Positions 22,974-34,700 of a stretch of 64,000 bases of DNA are shown piece after piece. Source of the stretch: Salvia splendens (taxonomy: Eukaryota > Streptophyta > Magnoliopsida > Lamiales > Lamiaceae); assembly GCF_004379255.2 (NCBI RefSeq), contig NC_056049.1, forward strand, positions 24,474,063 to 24,538,062. The letters run 5' to 3'. Both the position numbers and the translations under genes were made by a program. Within the stretch, counting starts at the first letter, position 1. Each line of letters begins with the position of its first letter. The notes beneath the pieces were generated by a model. That model saw only the letters and a program-made list of their open reading frames with translations, was not told the DNA's origin and did no database searches.

Positions 22974-25132
22974 CTAACAAGCAGGGAGATCTGCTGGAGC
23001 CGCCTCGAGCGTTTCCAGTTCGCCAATGCCGTTCTCTACTAGGAACGCCGTTGCTAGGCCCCAGCCGATGTGGACATCCAAGTGACAATGCAGCAGCCAC
23101 ACCCCTGTTTTCAGGTCAATTTTTTATCAGTTAGTATCTCATTGTGACTAATACGTGTTAGTTAGTTAGAAGTTTAATCCAAGCGAACCTGGATTATCTG
23201 CTACGAATCTGATCACGGTCCATCCACCAACGGGAAGACTAGCTGTGTTTCGTAGGGGAGGGTCTACGAGATTGAACTTGCTTGTGTCTCTGCTTGGGTT
23301 GAAATTTCCAAAGCCTTCAGCAATTATGTAGAAATCGTAGCCGTGGAGATGGATAGGGTGGTTTTCAGAAGTGAAGATGTTTGTTCCCTGTAGAACTACC
23401 TGTACTGTTTCCCCGTATCTCAACTTGTAGAGTTTGGTTCCGGGAACAGGTTGCCAGAGTGAGCGGCTGACATTCCCGGTGTAATCAAATGTCACGGGAG
23501 GGTTTGCAGGGAAATCGGTCGTGAAGACGCCTTGTATCCGTTGCTGATGCACTTGAAGCAGGGAGTAAGAGGATGGCAGCACGAACGATATGTTGTTCAT
23601 GCTGGCAGTGAATCGAGTCCCATTCGGACCCTGGCAGGTGCTATTGCTGGCGCCGGGGGGGCAGTTTTTGAGCCCTAGTCCAGCGGTGAAGAAGAGATTA
23701 TGATCGATCTTAGTTGGCACTTGGACTTTTCTTGGGCTTCGGAAGCTGGATGTGAAGGCGGTGGCTGTGGCAGTGTCGTTGAAAGCCGGCATTGTTGGCA
23801 TGACCGGCTTGATGGTGGAGCCTTTTGCTGGGCAGGGGGCGGATTTGTACTCAAGGATGGCTGTCGTTGTGGTGTTGTCGAATGGGGCGCCCTGAGCACT
23901 TGCGTAGGCTCGTGCTGCAATGTAGTATCGTGCAGGTGCCTGGTTAGCGGTGATTAGGACGTCGGTGGTCTGGCCTGGCCCTAGCATGAGGACTGTGGTG
24001 GTGAATGGCTTAACGTAGGAGGCATCGGCTCCAACCACCGTGAGCTTGTGATTGGCGATTTTGAAGAAGAGTTGCTGATTGAGTGCTGAATTGACAACTC
24101 TGAGAAGATTTGTCTCACCGGAGTCCACTGGAACGACTAGTGTATCTGCATCGATGGAACAAATGTGTCGTGTGAAGAAATTTATATTATCTGCGCTGTC
24201 CGACTAATTATTTGTAAGGAATCGGAAACAGAAGCATGATTTGTAAACCAACCTTTGCTAGAGCAATTGTACAGGTCTCCAGGCTGGCCATTGATTGTGT
24301 AAGCATCGGAGACGTTGGGAGCAGCTCCTGTCCTCGTGGCTTGTCTCACAACAGCGATCGGATCAGCGTTCCACCATTCACCTGACCAACATAGACATTA
24401 GTCACAAATTGAGGTATTTTAAAGACTCTGGTTTTGTTGGTTGCTAATTGAACTGCACATTACCAAGAAGAAGGGCAGTTTCGCGCTTTGGCTGCTGGAA
24501 GGGATACGAGTCCCCTGCTCTCGGGTGAATGATCAAAGCTCCATAGACCGTAGCTCTGAGCCACGAACTGTGAGCGTGCCACCAAAGAGTACCTTCTTGT
24601 CCTTGGATAGTGAATCGGTAAGTGTAGCTCCCTCCTGGTCTTATCGGGCATTGAGTCACAAATTCCGGCCCATCGGCCCATCCAGTCCTAATCTGCCTGA
24701 CACCGTGCCTACAATATAAAACGAGTCGGGTCATTTTCATTACATATTTTAGATTATTTCTAACTTCGTGCATGCAAATATTAGGCATTACCAGTGAATG
24801 GTAACGTTGTACTTAGCTCTGTTGACAACATTAACCACTAGAGTATCGCCATTGTTCACTTCCAGCGTAGGCCCCGGGAACATCCCATTAACAGTGATTG
24901 CGTTCTGAGTCTTGCACAGCCTCTTCACTGGGGTTGCTTGCACCTGTTTCACAAAAAACATAAACTTCACGAACAAATGTAGAGGTTAATAACACAGGAG
25001 TTAGGACGGCCAGAAACATACGACAAAATCATGGTAGTGAACTTTGGCATTCGTTTCCATCACATTGCCGGTAGAGAGAAACAGGAAAGCCAGTAAGACG
25101 AAACAGAAGCTGCTGTTTTTAACTCCTTCCAT
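22974..25132 (-). CDS. LAC12: Laccase of the LAC5/12/13 type, 6 exons, 574 aa
   Basis: Exons: 25132-25022, 24943-24792, 24708-24464, 24381-24253, 24145-23189 and 23104-22974, with GT-AG borders and consistent phases (575 codons with stop). A hydrophobic signal peptide ([14 protein letters not shown]) leads to the cell wall. All four copper motifs are present: HWHG (about 87-90), WHAH (about 131-134), HPIHLHG (about 475-481) and [12 protein letters not shown] (from about 537). Sequence near the N-terminus ([19 protein letters not shown]) and the end ([16 protein letters not shown]) fits the LAC5/12/13 group. Known family role: apoplastic multicopper oxidase that oxidises monolignols and other phenolics with O2. 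Six exons is the usual laccase layout. The gene looks intact, even though a young copia element ends about 210 bp beyond its stop. Confidence 0.95.
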
Positions 25133-25189
25133 CTTCCCGTGGTATCGTCGATGGATGGTTGAAGAGATGGTTAGAATGAGTATTCGGGT

Positions 25190-25280
25190 TGTTTGTGAGA
25201 GAGTGGGGGAGTGGGAAATGCTTATATATACAGAGGAATGGAAGAGAGAGGGTGGTTCTGAGGTAGGCAGATTAGGTTAA
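25190..25280 (-). promoter_or_regulatory. Laccase promoter: TATA box and MYB (SMRE/AC-type) sites
   Basis: On the minus strand a TATA box (TATATATAAG) lies at 25222-25231, about 90 bp before the ATG. Just upstream is ACCTAAT (25271-25277), which fits the secondary-wall MYB element ACC(A/T)A(A/C)(T/C). CCTACCT at about 25261-25267 resembles an AC element. These suit a laccase controlled by secondary-wall MYBs; use is inferred. Confidence 0.45.
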
Positions 25281-25550
25281 GATAGTAAGATTAGGGGCTA
25301 TACGTAGTTCAACTTTGTTTAGTTGTTGCAACCACTGGTTGATCAAGAATCAAGAAATCTTCACTTATGCTTAATTTACAAGACTTGTTCTTGAGGTGGG
25401 AGGTTAATTAGTTTTATTTATGACTATTTATTCTCATTTCTTTGAAAAGCATTCTCATTGGAATCTTCCTTTGTGTGTGTGTGATGATATTTGATACTTT
25501 GCTCATGTCCATCTTTCCTACCCAACTATTGGAAGTTGTCAACACAACAT

Positions 25551-25551
<1 letters not shown>

Positions 25552-25581
<30 letters not shown>
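25552..25581. repeat. (CA)n microsatellite
   Basis: About 15 uninterrupted CA units. Confidence 0.9.
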
Positions 25582-25583
<2 letters not shown>

Positions 25584-26236
25584 AAAAGTTCAAGATATAT
25601 ATTTTGAGTGTGTGTGAATTAAATTGTGTGTAAATTTTACTAGTGTATTGATGCAACACTCCTTGTGATAGATACCAAGTCAACCAGGGTATGTTAGCTT
25701 ATCTACATGTAGAAAAAAGGAATTTAATGAGGCTATAATTTAGTGATGAAACAAAATGACAAGTTGAATGCAAATATTTGTGTGTGGTTGAAGAATTGGA
25801 GTAAAAACCATAATTCACTACTTTCGAATGAACTTGTTTCTTTCCTCCAAGTTAGATCTTGTTCAAGTTATTTACACACGTTACACTACAAGAAAAATAA
25901 AGGTGGAATAGTGATATTAAAACAATGTGAACATACTTGAAAATTACTAAAAAGTATGGATTTAGTGAATTTGATTTATTGGTATGGCTTTATTTTTTTG
26001 AAATTTATTGATCAAATTGATGATAAACAAAGCGAAATCTCAAATCTCATAATTAGTTGTCTATTTGAAGAGTGACTGATGAATGCAATCATGAACCGCA
26101 GCATTTAACATGGTCCAAAACTGATTGGGTCACAATAAAGCAACAACAACAACACATAGAATAAATAAATAACAAGTGACCAAATAAATGAAGGATAATT
26201 GTGGATTGCCAGTTTACATTCAACAAATTCCAATAG

Positions 26237-26237
<1 letters not shown>

Positions 26238-26310
<73 letters not shown>
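26238..26310. repeat. (ATT)n microsatellite
   Basis: About 24 uninterrupted ATT units, a likely polymorphic marker. Confidence 0.95.
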
Positions 26311-26311
<1 letters not shown>

Positions 26312-29032
26312 GTGCTAAAAATTAAGATTTATATATATCACTCGGAACAAATTTTGTATACATGAAAACAGAATTAGAGACTGAAACTACAAACAGCTTT
26401 GCAAATAGTTGTATATATTTAGCTTTTAAATATCATTTTCCACAAGGGATCTAATGGTTGAAATGTTTTTTATTCCTACTAAATTTGTGAAAATGAGATT
26501 GGTATAAAAACTTACTATGGCAAGTTTGGATAAAATTAGGAGGCTTAAAAGTGTCAAAAGGTGGCAAAATTTTCAATGATAAGATGGTATTCATAATAAA
26601 CTAATTGTAACTAATTTGTTCAACCAATAGTTTCAATTTTCAAAGAATCTTGGAGTTCTTTTTTGATAGTAATGAAAATTCAAGAACTATTGGTATCTCA
26701 ACATTTCATATCTCATCTCAAATGCAATAAATGTAAATTACTTAAATCATGAGATTTAACTTGTTTGTAGTGTTAATAATAGTGTCAAATTTTTTGAATT
26801 TTATAATACTATATATAAAACCCAACCCTCATGCTAAATATGTGGTGGTGGGTACAAGTATTTTTCATATATGCTTTTAACGAAAGTGAGCAAAATTCTA
26901 GATAGATTACGTACGTTGAAGTATGATAGAGAATGGTATTGGACAAAGTTTGTTTTTTTATTGATTAGGTGAGCTTAAAATAATACTGGGTGACAAAATA
27001 ACTAGATGTTTGTTTAATTTAGTCTCCATCACAATTTAGTTAAGAGAATCCCATAACGACAAGTTAAATAGTGAAGGTAGGTAGCCTGTCCTATGTGAAA
27101 AATATGTTCAACTTTTATGTTTCGTTTTCCTTGTCCCTCTCATAACAAGTTATTACTCACGTTGACAATGCTATGCGAGCGCACATACATATAAAATGGC
27201 GTAAGGAATAGAGATGGGGCATAGTAGATCTTAGGGCTACGTAAATTATGAGGGTTAAGTTGTTACCGACCGATATAAATAAGGATCCAATTTTGTTAAG
27301 ATCAAAGTCGAATTGGACAGTCCTTAACCCGAATATGAGTCCGAACCAATATGTTGCATTCGTATTTGACACGACACGAAATCGTTAGCTATATGATCAT
27401 ATTCATGTTGGCACGACACGAACTCGACAATGCACAACAACCATATGATAACGACATGAAACGATTAAAAGTGTTGTGGTGGAGACATGTGCCGACAACG
27501 TGGTGATGGTGGCGGTGGCGGTGAAGATGTGGGATGGAGAAGCCACATGAAAAATATGAAAATGAAAACATAATCGTAATAAAGTAGTAGTAATAAAAAA
27601 TTAAGAATAAAAATTAATTATATTAATAATAATATTAAATATAATGGGTTATCATAACCTGAAAGTATCTTGTGGTTATCGGATCAACCCAACAAGTACA
27701 CAAACATAAAGTTTGCATCAGTTCGTTATTTTCGTGTGTATTTATATCGGATCGAAAATTCTCAAACTCTAAAAGAACTTCATCAGGCTAAAAATAGTTC
27801 GTAGTTTTACAATAACAAAAGTTTTTATGTAGACACTAGAGAGGGAGGGTACGTAGCTAGGAATCCAATGAGAAATGAGAAACACTAACAAATAAAACAA
27901 CACACTTAAAATTAACAAACAGATAAAAAAATAAAATTTTGCTCGTAATGTTATTCGAATTAGGTTATGCATTCATCCATCAACTACTTTTTAAAGTTAG
28001 ATTAATTATATACCTTGTGGGATGTCCCAAAGAGACTTTTGTACCTTATAAAAATAGAAAATTTATTCAAGAACGATACGCTTTAGGGGTGACACGTAAG
28101 TGAGGTACACTTTTTTTTGTCGACGTATTTAACTAATTTAATTGTTTATCATAACTATTGACATTCATATGTCACTCCTATCTTTGTCATGCAAAATTAA
28201 GGTGTCTATTTTTTGGATTAAGATAATAGTATAACCAATCATCAGTCCACGTGGTGTTTATTTGGACCTATCTACGTGTATTTATGAGTACTATAAAACA
28301 ATGTTCTTTTATGAAATTTTATTATTATTATCTCCTTTTTTCTCAAAACTATTTTGGCGGCCAATTTTGTTTCCTTTGGAGTAACATAAAACATTTAGTA
28401 GAGGCTTAACTCCCTTCAATTCCCTTCCCATTTGTATCCACCGTTGTTAATTTATGTAGAAATACTATAAATAATTATTATAAAGAATTGAGTGGTGGAT
28501 ATACATATTTATGTAATTAATTAAAAAACCCAATTAAATCACATAGAACGAAAGCAAATAAAGTACTTTGAAGATTTAGATGGTTGAACAAGAAAAGGAG
28601 AATATGAATAAAGTTGGTAAGTTTGTTGCTGACTTTGCATGAAGCTTGAAACACACAATAAAATTAATGCATCGAAATCAAGTCGTTAAGATAAAATGGG
28701 AAGAAGAAAATTTAAAATTGACATAATAACAACTAAATACAATCAATAATAATTAATGCAATTGCAGAAATTTAATTGATTGATTATTCAACTAGTTACC
28801 AATCACCACTTTAAGATGTAATGTTTCGTAAAGCTCTTGGCCGACAAAGATATATGGTCTATTTTATTCTTACCAAAGGAAGTTGCTTTCTTAAGTCGTT
28901 AGATACTATTTCAAATCTTCAACCACCATTAGGAATAGAGATATGTAGCTAACAGATTTTGGAATCGTTTAATTGGATTGAAATCAGTGGTTCATTCAGA
29001 ATTTTGGATTTGAAAGTGTGACAAATAATTAC

Positions 29033-29978
29033 AACGACTTAGATTTGAAGTATGCAGTCGTCGATGAAGGTATATAGGGATGTCAATCGGGTCGGCCCAT
29101 CGGGTTTCGGGCCGGCCCTACTCGGGTTGCGGGTCAATCGGGTGCGGGCTAATCGGGTTGTGAATTTTTTCGGGTTGTAAAAGTTCAACCCTAACCCTAA
29201 AAGCTCGGGTTTCGGGCTAGCCCAACGGGTTAATCGGGTTGCTACCGATAAGATTAACATGCAATCAATCCAATAAATAACGATGAAAATTAGTTATATT
29301 CATAAAATGTAAAATATTTAATTATGATACATTTGAGATATATGGTCAAACTCAATCATAAACATGATCAAATACTAATATTTGAGATATTTCGAGAAAT
29401 TTTAATGCATGTTGTAGAAATTTAAATATTTTTTTAAGTGAATTTGAAGTTTTTAATTTATTTATCAATTATTATATTAATAAAAATTCAATATATAATT
29501 TATATATTTAATATAAAATTGAAAGTTATTTTTTTAGTTATCTATATTATAAAATTAATCAATAAAATGTCGAATTATGAGTAAAAAATTGAATAATAGA
29601 ATTTTTATCGGGTTTTCGGGCCAGCCCATCGGGTTTTCGGGTCTAGCCCTAACGGGTCGCGGGTTAATCGGGTGCGGGCTAATCGGGTTTTAATTTTATC
29701 GGGCTAGAAATTTTCAGCCCTAACCCTATAAATTTGGCGGGCTATTCGGGCCAGCCCACGGGTTGCGGGCTACATTGACATCCCTAAAGGTATATACCAT
29801 ATGTAGACATGCAAGGATTAGTAGAGGTATATTAATTAGAGATCAATTTGGTCAATAGAGATTGAACGACTTAGATTTGAAGTATGCAGTCGTCGATGAA
29901 GGTATATACCATATGTAGACATGCAAGGATTAGTAGAGGTATATTAATTAGAGATCAATTTGGTCAATAGAGATTGAA
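29033..29978. repeat. 112-bp tandem duplication, first copy split by a hAT element
   Basis: The unit runs from CGACTTAGATTTGAAG to AGAGATTGAA. It occurs once interrupted (29035-29074 plus 29787-29866) and once intact (29867-29978), with a period of exactly 112 bp outside the insertion. The two copies appear identical. The second copy shows the uninterrupted target GATGAAGGTATATACC. Confidence 0.88.
29075..29786. mobile_element. Non-autonomous hAT element, 712 bp, 8-bp TSD AAGGTATA
   Basis: The element starts TAGGGATGTCAATCGGG and ends CATTGACATCCCTA. The 8-bp target AAGGTATA is duplicated at 29067-29074 and 29787-29794. Subterminal regions are full of CGGGTT/GGGCTAGCCC repeats and the centre is AT-rich. 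It has no transposase. The ends TAGGGATGTCAAT and the 8-bp target place it in hAT. A diverged partial relative is at about 48634-48840. Confidence 0.88.
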
Positions 29979-30114
29979 CGAATGAATGGCATGATTGATT
30001 TTTCACGTTGAATTATACTCCTTCCATCCATAATAAAATTTCTCATTTTATAAAAAATGGATATCTATTAATAAAATCACATTTCATTGTAATTATTAAT
30101 CTCCTTCCCCGTAT

Positions 30115-30440
30115 AAATGTAGCAAGGCCCAATCCATTTAAGGCACATATGTGAAGAATCAAGTCCAATAAAGTGAAAGAAAAAACCCAAACTCACAAAC
30201 ACAATTTGCATATTTCATGAAGCTTTTGGGCATGTCTAACTATTTCTTAAAAGGTTTAATCTAATTTCCTTCGCTAAACATAAAAAATGAGGAAGTTTAA
30301 TTGAGGCCCAGAAAAGTAAAAAAAACACAGGCCCAAAGGAAAAATGAGATTGAGCCTAATCTTTCCTTTAAACAATTTCGAAGTCAAACAAAATTTTCAA
30401 AGGAAAAAAGCAGCACAAACATAATTTTCTCTCTCTGCGA
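30115..30440 (+). repeat. NLR upstream segmental repeat, copy 1
   Basis: The stretch from CCCAATCCATTTAAGGC through CATGAAGCTTTTGGGCATGTCTAAC to GAGGAAGTTTAATTGAGGC matches 38825-39080 with small changes. Both copies lie upstream of an NLR start codon (here the chimeric remnant, there the intact gene at 39509), so NLR units were duplicated with their promoters. Confidence 0.75.
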
Positions 30441-30444
30441 AACC

Positions 30445-30864
30445 ATGGAAGGAATGTCTTCAGCAGCCATTGAAGTTCTTGTTCAAAACCTGCTCAACCT
30501 TTTCAAGGATGAGTACTCTCTACTTCGAGGTCTCGATGAAGATGCCCAGCAGCTGCAGAGGACTTTAGGGATTTATATATATTTGGAGGGGGTGGAAAAT
30601 TGGGAGTGGCTGCCCCAATCAATTCAAAATCTCACTCGTCTTGATTGGTTAGAGTTGGAGAATATAGGTGTAGAAGTATTGCCCCAATGGTTACATCTAT
30701 AGAGTTGCTACAAGTTGAAGCGTCTGCCCTCTGTGGATGCATTGAACCAGCTCACCAAATTAGAAGAGTTACATATTAAAGATTTCCCGGAACTGAGTAT
30801 TGATTCGGAGTGGTGCAACCTCCTTCCCGGTGTAGATATCAGGGTCGATGGCAAACCTGTTTGA
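30445..30864 (+). pseudogene. Chimeric NLR remnant: first CC helix joined to last LRRs
   Basis: The frame starts like the neighbours (MEGMSSAAIEVLVQNLLNLF) and follows them for about 43 residues to LQRTLGI. It then jumps straight to the C-terminal LRR text (GVENWEWLPQSIQNLT) and stops after QWLHL at 30702. Beyond the stop the homology continues (KLKRLPSVDAL, FPELSIDSEW) to a stop at 30864. The NB-ARC domain and most LRRs, about 2.9 kb, are missing. An 85-aa product could be made but has neither an ATPase nor a full sensor. Confidence 0.85.
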
Positions 30865-31772
30865 ATGTTGTAGCAAGTAAGTATCATTTTTATGGGCTAT
30901 AGTCCTTTGTCTATTGAGTATTCCTATTGAATTGCTATGTATTGATGCATCTATCGTACTGAATTTTTGTCTTTTCCTCAATGCCTCTCTAACTGAGAAT
31001 GATTTTGAATAATTTGTCTTTTTAATGTCTCTTTAACTGAGAGAATGATTGAGCTCAATCGGTTTAGGGATTCATGAATAGTTGTAAAAACAGATTAGTA
31101 ATATTTGAGTGATGCACACAATAAATTCATCACTCAAGATGCTGGTAAGATCACGCCAAATAAATAGTTAATGTATTTCAAAACTGAAGTATAACTTACA
31201 AGTATGCTACATTCCAGCAGTTTTACGACCTAATGTACAACTAAGATCCCTCATCGAACAAGTTCGTTTCGTATACTGATGAGATAATTGTGAAAAAAAA
31301 ATTTAAAACTTCATAATTTGATATTCAATTTTCAAACTTCATTGGACCAACTTGAATTTAACCAAATTTTGTAATTTAAATGACTATTATCCCCAACTTT
31401 ATCTCTTAGGAAGGCCAGAGTGTTAGTTATCTTTCCTGTTAAAGAATTTGAGCCCCAAATATGAATGTTTTGAGCCCAAAGTTAATTTAGCTTTAGCCCA
31501 CAAAAAAACTTGTGTTAGATATTAGAAAATTTGTAACCATGTCTATCCAATCCATGGTGCTTCTAAATCCAGGTAGGCATTGAGGGCAGCTGGATGTTTC
31601 TTTATCTTTTCAAAGTCGTTTGAAACAAGGAGCTTCTTGTTATTGTCAAATGTCAATGATGAACTGTTGGACTTATCCTATTGTATATTGGTCTTTCTTG
31701 CTCAAGTTCACTTCTACAAGCGTTCATCTTCCAAAAGAAAAAATTCAGAACATATTCTCTCTTTGCAAAACC
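30865..31772. other. Intergenic region upstream of the first intact NLR
   Basis: No gene. The last 200 bases are the leader region of the next NLR, whose CCATGG start context matches its relatives. The open frame extends upstream of that ATG with no homology, so I do not include it. Confidence 0.5.
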
Positions 31773-34700
31773 ATGGATGGAGGTGTGTCTACCGCAGCCA
31801 TCGAAGTTCTTGTCCAAAACCTGATCAACGTTTTCAAGCAAGAGTACTTTCTAGTTCGAGGTCTCGATGGAGATGCCCGACAGCTGCAGAGGACTTTGGG
31901 GATGATTCAAGCCTACTTGAGTGACGCTGAGAACAAGTCCATCACCCAACAAGCTGTCAAGATCTGGTTGGGGGAGCTTGAAGCTGTGGCTTTCGATGCT
32001 GATAATGTCATGGACGAACTCAGTTATCATCTTCTCCACAAAAAAGTGAAGAAAATGATGGCACCCAAAGCGAAGGATAAGGTAATATTGTCCTTCTCAT
32101 CCTTTAATCGTGTTTCACGTAGGCGTAATATGGCTCATACAATCAAACAAATCAATACCACTTTTGAGGCTATGAATAAAAGGGCATCAGATCTTGGCCT
32201 TCAAAGCATGGTTGTGAATGCTCCTGTGGTTGCTGCTCGTACTTACTTGGAGACTGATTCGTTCAGTCTTGATCCAATCTTTATTGGAAGAGATGATGAT
32301 GTGCCTAAACTAGTTGACATGCTCACCCAAACACGCCCAAAGGAACGGATCTTCTCCATCCTTGCTCTTGTGGGAATGGGGGGTTTGGGGAAGACTACGT
32401 TGGCTAGGAAAGTATTTAATCATGAAAGAGTAAAGGCTCGATTCGGATCACATATTTGGGTTCATGTTTCTCAAACTTTTGATCCCATCATTCTTTTAAG
32501 AAAAATCCTTCTGACATTGACACCAGATATTGGTGATGGAATTCAGTGTAGGGAAGTTATCTTGAAAAAGCTTCAAGAAGCTCTCATGGCTAAAACCTTT
32601 CTTCTTGTTCTTGATGATATCTGGAATGAAGATATTCCAAAGTGGGAAGACTTTATAAATTCCATTTCAGGAGTCTCTTCTACTAAGAAAAATGGCATTA
32701 TCATCACCACAAGAAAAGAAAAGGTTGCTTCGGTTGTTAACCCGCTTGAAATTCATCATTTAAACGGCTTATCAGATGACGATTGCTGGTACATAATCAA
32801 AGCAAAAAGTTTTGATGGAAATGGAGAAGTTCCATCAGGATTTGAGATGATTGGAAGAAAGATAGCAAAAGCATGTCAGGGTTTGCCCTTAGCTGCCAAT
32901 GTAGTCGGGGGTGTGCTCCACTATAAGTCCAAAGAAGAGTGGCATTTCATCAGTGAAAATTGGCTTTCAGACGGTGAAGGAGGTCAAAATATAAAAAATA
33001 TACTAAAATTGAGCTTTGATAATCTGTCTTCACCATCACTCAAGAAATGTTTTGCGTATTGTTCGGTTCTCCCCAAAGGTGAAGAAATCGTGAAGCAGAA
33101 GCTGATTGAACTATGGATGGCTGAAGGGTTTCTTCAACCAAGCCGAAGAGATAACATGGAGTCAGTGGGCAACATGTTTTTTAAGATGCTTCTACAGAAC
33201 TCTTTGCTGCAAGTTCCACAAAGAGATAAATATGGAAATATTAGGAGTTGCATGATGCACGATCTTGTGCATGATCTTGCATCTTCTGTTTTGTCTAATA
33301 ATGCAGATGGCGTCACACCAGTTCGATACATGTTTCACGAAAAAAGATCAAGTACTATTCCCATAGAAGTAGCCATGCATTTGCGTACATTTTTATCAAG
33401 AAGTGTAAGTTATCGTAACATGTTCTCAGACTTCAAATGTTTGCATAATCTAACTCTTTATGGTTCTGATTATACTGAGTTGCCCAATTCAGTAAGGAAG
33501 TTGATACATTTGAGAAATCTTGATATTTCATGTACAATAATTAGAAACTTGCCGGAGTGGATCAATGAACTCCATCACTTGCAGACATTAAGAGCAAACT
33601 CGTGGTTTCTAAAGAAATTTCCAAGTACGTTGAAATATTTGATCAACTTAAGGCATCTTTATTTCTCCATTGATTCAGAGATAGAGTTTCCTGCCGAGAT
33701 TGGGAGATTAACTAGTCTCCAAACAATGCCATATTTTAAAGTGGGCAAAGAGAAAGGCTACCAAATTGAAGAGCTTGGAAGTTTGAAGAGTCTTAAGGGA
33801 GAATTATATATTGGAAATCTTGAAAGGGTGCGTGACAAGGAAGAGGCTCTTAAAGCAAACATATTTGAGAATCCAAACTTATTTGGTTTGCGGTTTTCTT
33901 GGAGTGGTGAGAAAGAAGATGAGAGAAATGATGAGAGTGTGTTGGAAGGCCTGCAACCCCATGCAAATTTGCAGAAGTTGGCAATTTCAGGATTCCAAGG
34001 CAAAAGACTTGGAACATGGTGTGAGAAGATGGCGGTACGTGATGGGCCTCGAGGCTCTTGGGTACCACTTCACAACTTGATTGAGATAACACTCTCTAGC
34101 TGCTCTGAAATTGAGGAAATCCCAATGGTGGAGCACTTGCCAAATCTCGAAAGTCTTTATTTGTTTGGACTGAAAAAGGTGAGGTTCATAAATTCTTCAT
34201 CAAATTTAAGGTCCTTCCGTATAAAACGATTAGAGAGATTGGAATGTCTACCGGATAGCTTATTCTATAACAATCCCAACCTCTCATATTTGGAGATAAG
34301 CGAATGTCGTTTGTTGAGAGCATTACCAGATGGACTGGACACCCTCAGTTCACTTGATCGATTGACTATAGAAGATTGTAAAAATCTGAAGTCGATTGGG
34401 AATCCAACAGGCGGAGCAGGACAACATCGAGGAGTCCTCCATCGCCTGAGTATTATAAGGTGTGGAGAGCTGGTGGAATTGCCACTTCAAATGATAGAGT
34501 TGTGGGCGCCCACAATTGAGTTTCTTCAATTGGAGAAACTAAGGAGCCTAGAGAATCTATCAATGCTGATTGACTGCCTCTCTAAATCATCTACTCGCCT
34601 CACAGAGTTGAGAATAGTAGGTGTTCCTAAATTGATGGCTGCCGGTAGTGTTGAGAGTTCGGGTTTAGGCAGCTTGTGTAGATTAGAGATAGATGTGAGT

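Larger units (their letters stand above)
25281..29032. other. Intergenic region with microsatellites; no gene supported
   Basis: About 3.7 kb of AT-rich sequence with two microsatellites (listed separately) and a patch of GACACGACACGAA-like words at 27365-27425 that resembles decayed transposon termini. No open frame has recognisable domains. Confidence 0.5.

Noticed and set aside
25414..25683. Frames containing Val-Cys or His-Thr runs
   Set aside because: They are translations of the CA microsatellite.
31620..31772. 51-codon upstream extension of the first intact NLR
   Set aside because: It begins at a non-ATG codon, has no match in the paralogs, and the ATG at 31773 has the same context as the other cluster members.
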